This document shows, piece by piece, positions 15,201-18,477 of a stretch of DNA of 18,477 nt. Both the position numbers and the translations under genes were made by a program. Below the pieces are notes generated by a model. That model was not told the origin of the DNA. It was given only the letters and a program-made list of their open reading frames with translations, and did no database searches. Numbering within the stretch: position 1 is the first letter of the stretch; each line of letters opens with the position of its first letter. Origin of the DNA: CAYTNY01 sp964439215 (lineage in GTDB: Bacteria > Oederibacteriota > PGYV01 > CAYTNY01); assembly GCA_964439215.1 (NCBI GenBank), contig CAYTNY010000046.1, forward strand, positions 1 through 18,477, written 5' to 3'.

Positions 15201-15218
15201 ATTTGATACTTATCAAAT
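15201..15218. repeat. Perfect AT-rich palindrome between the NHL and leucine-rich-repeat genes
   Basis: ATTTGATA, two bases, TATCAAAT: an exact eight-base inverted repeat, 26 bases past the last stop codon of the NHL-gene remnant. It lacks a T run and GC pairs, so it is a poor terminator; a protein-binding operator is an alternative. Confidence 0.45.
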
Positions 15219-15243
15219 CTCAAAGAATACCTCCACGCACATA

Positions 15244-15492
15244 TTATATTAATAAATAAAAGTTTACCAATGCCTTAGCAAAACGAATAGAATTATCTAA
15301 TTTCGATTCGATTGTGACATCTAAATTATAATTTTGAAAATTTACTCCCGCTCCCACAAATAACGCCTCATATACTTTAAAGTCGAAATCCGCAAAAAAC
15401 AACGAAAAGAAGCCCAACCGCAAGAGAATATTTTCATTCCCATCCCCACAGAAAAATCTCTGACAAAATAGTTTTTCATTCCATCTGTCCAC
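15244..15492 (-). pseudogene. Displaced 3' end of the NHL-repeat gene (other reading frame)
   Basis: An open frame of up to 82 codons overlaps the end of the NHL gene and continues 98 bp past its stop codon. It has no ribosome binding site of its own. The part beyond the overlap (GAGVNFQNYNLDVTIE, then FAKALVNFYLLI at the end) has alternating polar and hydrophobic residues and looks like the last beta-strands of a domain, possibly an outer-membrane barrel. It is most simply the original C-terminus, reached by a one-base frame change at the A6 run 15394-15399. A small independent gene is less likely. Confidence 0.6.
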
Positions 15493-17444
15493 ATACCCGG
15501 AGTACCTATTAAACGGTTGTTTTCCAATGCTATGTTTTCAAGTTTTTCACCATTAAACCGGATAACATCCGAATAATAAACACCGGGAAATCGTTCATAT
15601 AAAAAAGCTGTGTCATCATTTTTTAACTTGCTTCCGCCCGAAAACCATATTTCCGTATCACTGACCTTATACGCGGCATCCGCCCAGACACCCTCTACAA
15701 CTTCCCAGCCAATATGGATTTGATGCGGGTAAGCAGCTATTTCACTAACGTTACCTACATTATCTACAGCGCGGTATTGAAGTGTTATTATATTATTAAT
15801 TCCATATTCCCCGTCTGATTCCAAAAGATTAAACACAGGATTTTCCGGAAAAACCCGGCGCCACGTCAAACCTCCATCAACTGAGTATTCATAGTACGAA
15901 ATACCAGAGCCAGTATCAGAGCCATCAAAAAAAATGTCAGTTTGAGAATTAACATATATATTATCATTTAATATTGTAGAATAATTTTCATCAATACTAA
16001 TATAAGAAAAAGGAGCTTCAATATCATAATAAACATTATAATCAAAAGTCTTTATATCACTGTATTGACCATCATTTATATTCATAAATATTCTATGCTC
16101 CCCTTCTGAAAGAACCTGTTCTGAATCAATATATGGATCAAATGAAAATACATGAACACCCGGCGTGATTGGATTAATTACACTTTCATCAATTACTCTT
16201 TCTCTCCTCGGCATTATTTCAGGCAAACCGCTTATTCCATCGCCTTTAAAATAATCGATTATTCTAAAAACTCCTCCCGGGCTTGAAATTTTCGCTATTA
16301 CATCAGACAATACAGGATAACAAATACCGGAATTTGTATTAATCCATAATATATTTCCCGGCAACGAATCAATATATAATTCTTCAATTGTGACTCCCAG
16401 CCTGTGTATTCTAGCTATTTTATGGCCTACAGATACCGCAAATTCTTTCGTGTACCAATTGTCATTATCAAACACATTATTTACACCAATGCTTATCCCG
16501 CAATTCTTATCATATAATTTCATTGATATAATATTTTGAACATTTGTATCAAGTTCGTAAACTTCATCATTTCCGTTTGTTGCATATACAATTTCATTAA
16601 CATCTAAAGATAATTTATAATATTCTTTTTGGATATCAGGAGGTGTCTCAAAGATCTTTGAAAAACCATCATCAAAAACAATAATTTTTTTTAATGCCTG
16701 ATCACATATATATATATTACCCGTATTTAAACCTACAGCCACATCTGTAGGTTCTTCAAAATCATATATTATATTTGAAATATAAACACCCTGGCAATCA
16801 AGTTTCTGAATTCTTTTATTAGCATTGTCAGCCACATAAATGTTGCCTATAGAATCATAACATACACCTTGCGGACCTTTAAATTCACCATAACCACTCC
16901 CGCGCCTTCCTATAATTTTAGGATTAATCAATTCTATTCCCTTATTATCCACATTAATGGTAAACTCAACAAGTCTGTCATTATTAGTGTCCGCCACCAA
17001 TAATTTTTTAACTCCTGCATTATTTCCATTTGATGTAACTGCAATACCTTTCGGAGAAGCAAAACCAGATAATTGATTATTATCATATAATTCGTAAGAT
17101 GATGTTGCAGGATGTATATCCGTGTTGTAATTAGGCCATAATACCGCATTCCTTTGAGAATCCAGCAAAAAAATAGTTGGTATATTATTAAACATACTGA
17201 GATCGCTTCCAACTATTGAACTTATTATTGAAACAGGCTTATACATAGGATTATTAGGTAGTTTAATAACGGCAATATCCATTATTCTATGAAACATGGT
17301 ATGATAATCGGGAGGAGCATATACCTTTTCATAAACAGCATTATCAATTATTGCAGGTTCATTATTTATCTTCCATTCTAACAAACCCGCAACGAGGACA
17401 TTATAAGTCATCAAAAACGAAAATAACAAAATACATCTTTTCAT
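15342..17444 (-). CDS. Exported NHL-repeat beta-propeller protein with an Ig-like domain, 3' frameshifted
   Basis: The 700-residue product has an N-terminal signal peptide (KRCILLFSF... to about residue 20). NHL-type propeller blades are seen from about 127 to 300 (FASPKGIAV, LVADTNNDRLVEF, EFKGPQGVCYDSIGNIYVAD, RIQKLD). Residues about 470-577 look like an Ig-like domain (DGSDTGSGISYYEYSVDGG, then YRAVDNVGNVSE). A further repeat-like stretch follows (IWFSGGSKL, DVIRFNGEKLEN). After about residue 665 the sequence turns implausible and ends in WERE, while a better continuation exists in the -1 frame. Start ATG with AAAGGTGA upstream, directly abutting the previous stop (TAAATG). Codon and base composition are visibly more AT-rich than in the LPS operons. 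Substrate and partners are unknown; a surface or secreted binding protein is the reasonable guess. Confidence 0.8.
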   Translation of the reverse strand: MKRCILLFSFLMTYNVLVAGLLEWKINNEPAIIDNAVYEKVYAPPDYHTMFHRIMDIAVIKLPNNPMYKPVSIISSIVGSDLSMFNNIPTIFLLDSQRNAVLWPNYNTDIHPATSSYELYDNNQLSGFASPKGIAVTSNGNNAGVKKLLVADTNNDRLVEFTINVDNKGIELINPKIIGRRGSGYGEFKGPQGVCYDSIGNIYVADNANKRIQKLDCQGVYISNIIYDFEEPTDVAVGLNTGNIYICDQALKKIIVFDDGFSKIFETPPDIQKEYYKLSLDVNEIVYATNGNDEVYELDTNVQNIISMKLYDKNCGISIGVNNVFDNDNWYTKEFAVSVGHKIARIHRLGVTIEELYIDSLPGNILWINTNSGICYPVLSDVIAKISSPGGVFRIIDYFKGDGISGLPEIMPRRERVIDESVINPITPGVHVFSFDPYIDSEQVLSEGEHRIFMNINDGQYSDIKTFDYNVYYDIEAPFSYISIDENYSTILNDNIYVNSQTDIFFDGSDTGSGISYYEYSVDGGLTWRRVFPENPVFNLLESDGEYGINNIITLQYRAVDNVGNVSEIAAYPHQIHIGWEVVEGVWADAAYKVSDTEIWFSGGSKLKNDDTAFLYERFPGVYYSDVIRFNGEKLENIALENNRLIGTPGMWTDGMKNYFVRDFSVGMGMKIFSCGWASFRCFLRISTLKYMRRYLWERE

Positions 17445-18443
17445 TTATTTCACCTTTATTTTATTTAAGTAACCTTCCCTGTTTTTATAAAAAATTGTGT
17501 TTTTTTCCGGCCAAACCATATCTCTGATACTGTCTTTAACACGAGAATATTGCTTAAATAATTCATCTTCATTCTTACCAAAATTAATTTTCTGGATATA
17601 TTGATTTTTCTCAGTATCTATTTGCATAAAACCATATTTATATCTATATAATTTTTTTCCATCCGGCGACCATATTCCAGGAGATCTAACATTTTTCACC
17701 TTTTTAAATCTTTTTTTTCGAATGTCATACACAAGTGCTACTGGTTTATTTTCTCCGGTATCAAAACCTCCTAAAGCAATTTTATGATTAATATCATTAA
17801 CTGCCATGGGCAGCGTGATATCTACATCATCCGGCGCTTTTATCATTTTGGTTTCGCCGGAACCAATATTATAAACCCCCACTTCATATTGTTTTTTTAC
17901 ATGGTCGTATCTTATGAAAATAAATTTATAATCACTATACCAATCAGCTCGAAGATAAGAATACCTCTCTTCATTTTGATCTATATCTGATATTCCTTTT
18001 ATTGTATTTTTATTTAAATCAAATAAATATATTTTAACCGGAAGACGCAAGTCTTGATTATAAAATCGTGTTATTATCAATAATTTAGAATCATCCGGTG
18101 AAATCTGCAAATGCATATATCCGTTAAATGTATTTTCCATTTTATAAAAAACGGAATCGTGTATGCTTTTCCCATAAGCAGCATCAATCGTTTTAGTTAT
18201 TTTAATATCTTCTTTATTTATAAACAATGATTCAGTATTCGTCTTATAATTATACGTGTATATCCCTCCATTAACCGATCTATGCTTATAATAGTATAGC
18301 AGTCCGTTATTAAATGTTATATTACTGTTTATTCCCCCAACACTCTCGATCTTTTCAATTGACTCTACATCATAGGATTTTCCAAATATTATATTAACAT
18401 TAAAAACAAATAACAACAAAATCCATCTAATGAATAATTTCAT
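17445..18443 (-). CDS. Exported TolB/WD40-like beta-propeller protein
   Basis: I do not recognise a specific family. From the ATG at 18443 the product has 332 residues, with a signal peptide (MKLFIRWILLLFVFNVNIIFG). The rest is rich in Tyr, Lys and Asp and shows blade-like repeats: LQISPDDSKLLIITRF, SIGSGE-type turns (YNIGSGETK), VALVYDIRKKRF and GIWSPDGKKLYRY. The SPD-K pattern is typical of TolB/PD40-type propellers. I prefer the ATG at 18443 because GGAGG lies five bases upstream of it; an ATG four codons earlier would contain that ribosome binding site. It shares a transcript with the NHL gene (stop and start abut), and together they look like a pair of exported propeller proteins. The promoter is outside the window. 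Confidence 0.7.
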   Translation of the reverse strand: MKLFIRWILLLFVFNVNIIFGKSYDVESIEKIESVGGINSNITFNNGLLYYYKHRSVNGGIYTYNYKTNTESLFINKEDIKITKTIDAAYGKSIHDSVFYKMENTFNGYMHLQISPDDSKLLIITRFYNQDLRLPVKIYLFDLNKNTIKGISDIDQNEERYSYLRADWYSDYKFIFIRYDHVKKQYEVGVYNIGSGETKMIKAPDDVDITLPMAVNDINHKIALGGFDTGENKPVALVYDIRKKRFKKVKNVRSPGIWSPDGKKLYRYKYGFMQIDTEKNQYIQKINFGKNEDELFKQYSRVKDSIRDMVWPEKNTIFYKNREGYLNKIKVK

Positions 18444-18477
18444 AAATACCTCCATTTTTCAAAAATCATTTTTCCAC

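Noticed and set aside
15180..15235. Mini-gene of 13 codons starting at TTG after a GGAGG (minus strand, between the NHL and leucine-rich-repeat genes)
   Set aside because: The ribosome-binding-like sequence is good, but the frame is tiny, AT-rich and overlaps the palindrome; no support beyond chance.

Overview
The window comes from a Gram-negative bacterium: it encodes enzymes for KDO and for phosphorylated or nucleotide-activated heptose, a family 9 glycosyltransferase and an MsbA-type flippase, all lipopolysaccharide (LPS) functions. Every gene I accept is on the minus strand. Lys/Ile-rich proteins, separate (unfused) heptose kinase and nucleotidyltransferase genes, and KDO genes mixed with pyrG suggest a deep-branching or candidate phylum (Omnitrophota, Elusimicrobiota or Goldbacteria-like). 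That placement is an impression, not a result.

The text below runs in the direction of transcription, right to left. (1) 18443 to 15244: a compositionally AT-rich pair of exported proteins, a beta-propeller-like protein followed immediately by an NHL-repeat protein. The 3' end of the second gene is broken or frameshifted at an A6 run (T6 on the coding strand). (2) 15058 to 14243: an internalin-like leucine-rich-repeat lipoprotein with near-identical 66-bp tandem units. (3) 14242 to 13523: about 720 bp without a convincing gene, holding several families of small palindromic or dispersed repeats and a strong promoter. (4) 13522 to 7673: operon msbA, gmhB, heptose-kinase paralogue, nucleotidyltransferase paralogue, GT9 glycosyltransferase, LysM/DUF3108 lipoprotein. 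(5) 7567 to 207: a second near-consensus promoter, then gmhA, hldA, hldC, kdsB, pyrG, a 73-residue unknown gene, kdsA, an RNase HI and tldD. Most junctions are ATGA or TAATG overlaps, which implies translational coupling.

The genes fit one job, supply of LPS inner-core sugars and export of the lipid. GmhA, HldA, GmhB and HldC make ADP-heptose; the HldD epimerase is not in the window. KdsA and KdsB make and activate KDO, PyrG supplies the CTP that KdsB uses, a GT9 enzyme transfers heptose, and MsbA flips the lipid.

The most interesting features are the two divergent kinase plus nucleotidyltransferase modules, one per operon, the second with altered substrate-site motifs; a palindromic double-hairpin repeat found at both ends of the LPS region; and the frameshifted NHL gene, which carries a canonical slippery heptamer at the frame junction. 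I found no CRISPR array, tRNA, rRNA, integrase or transposase.
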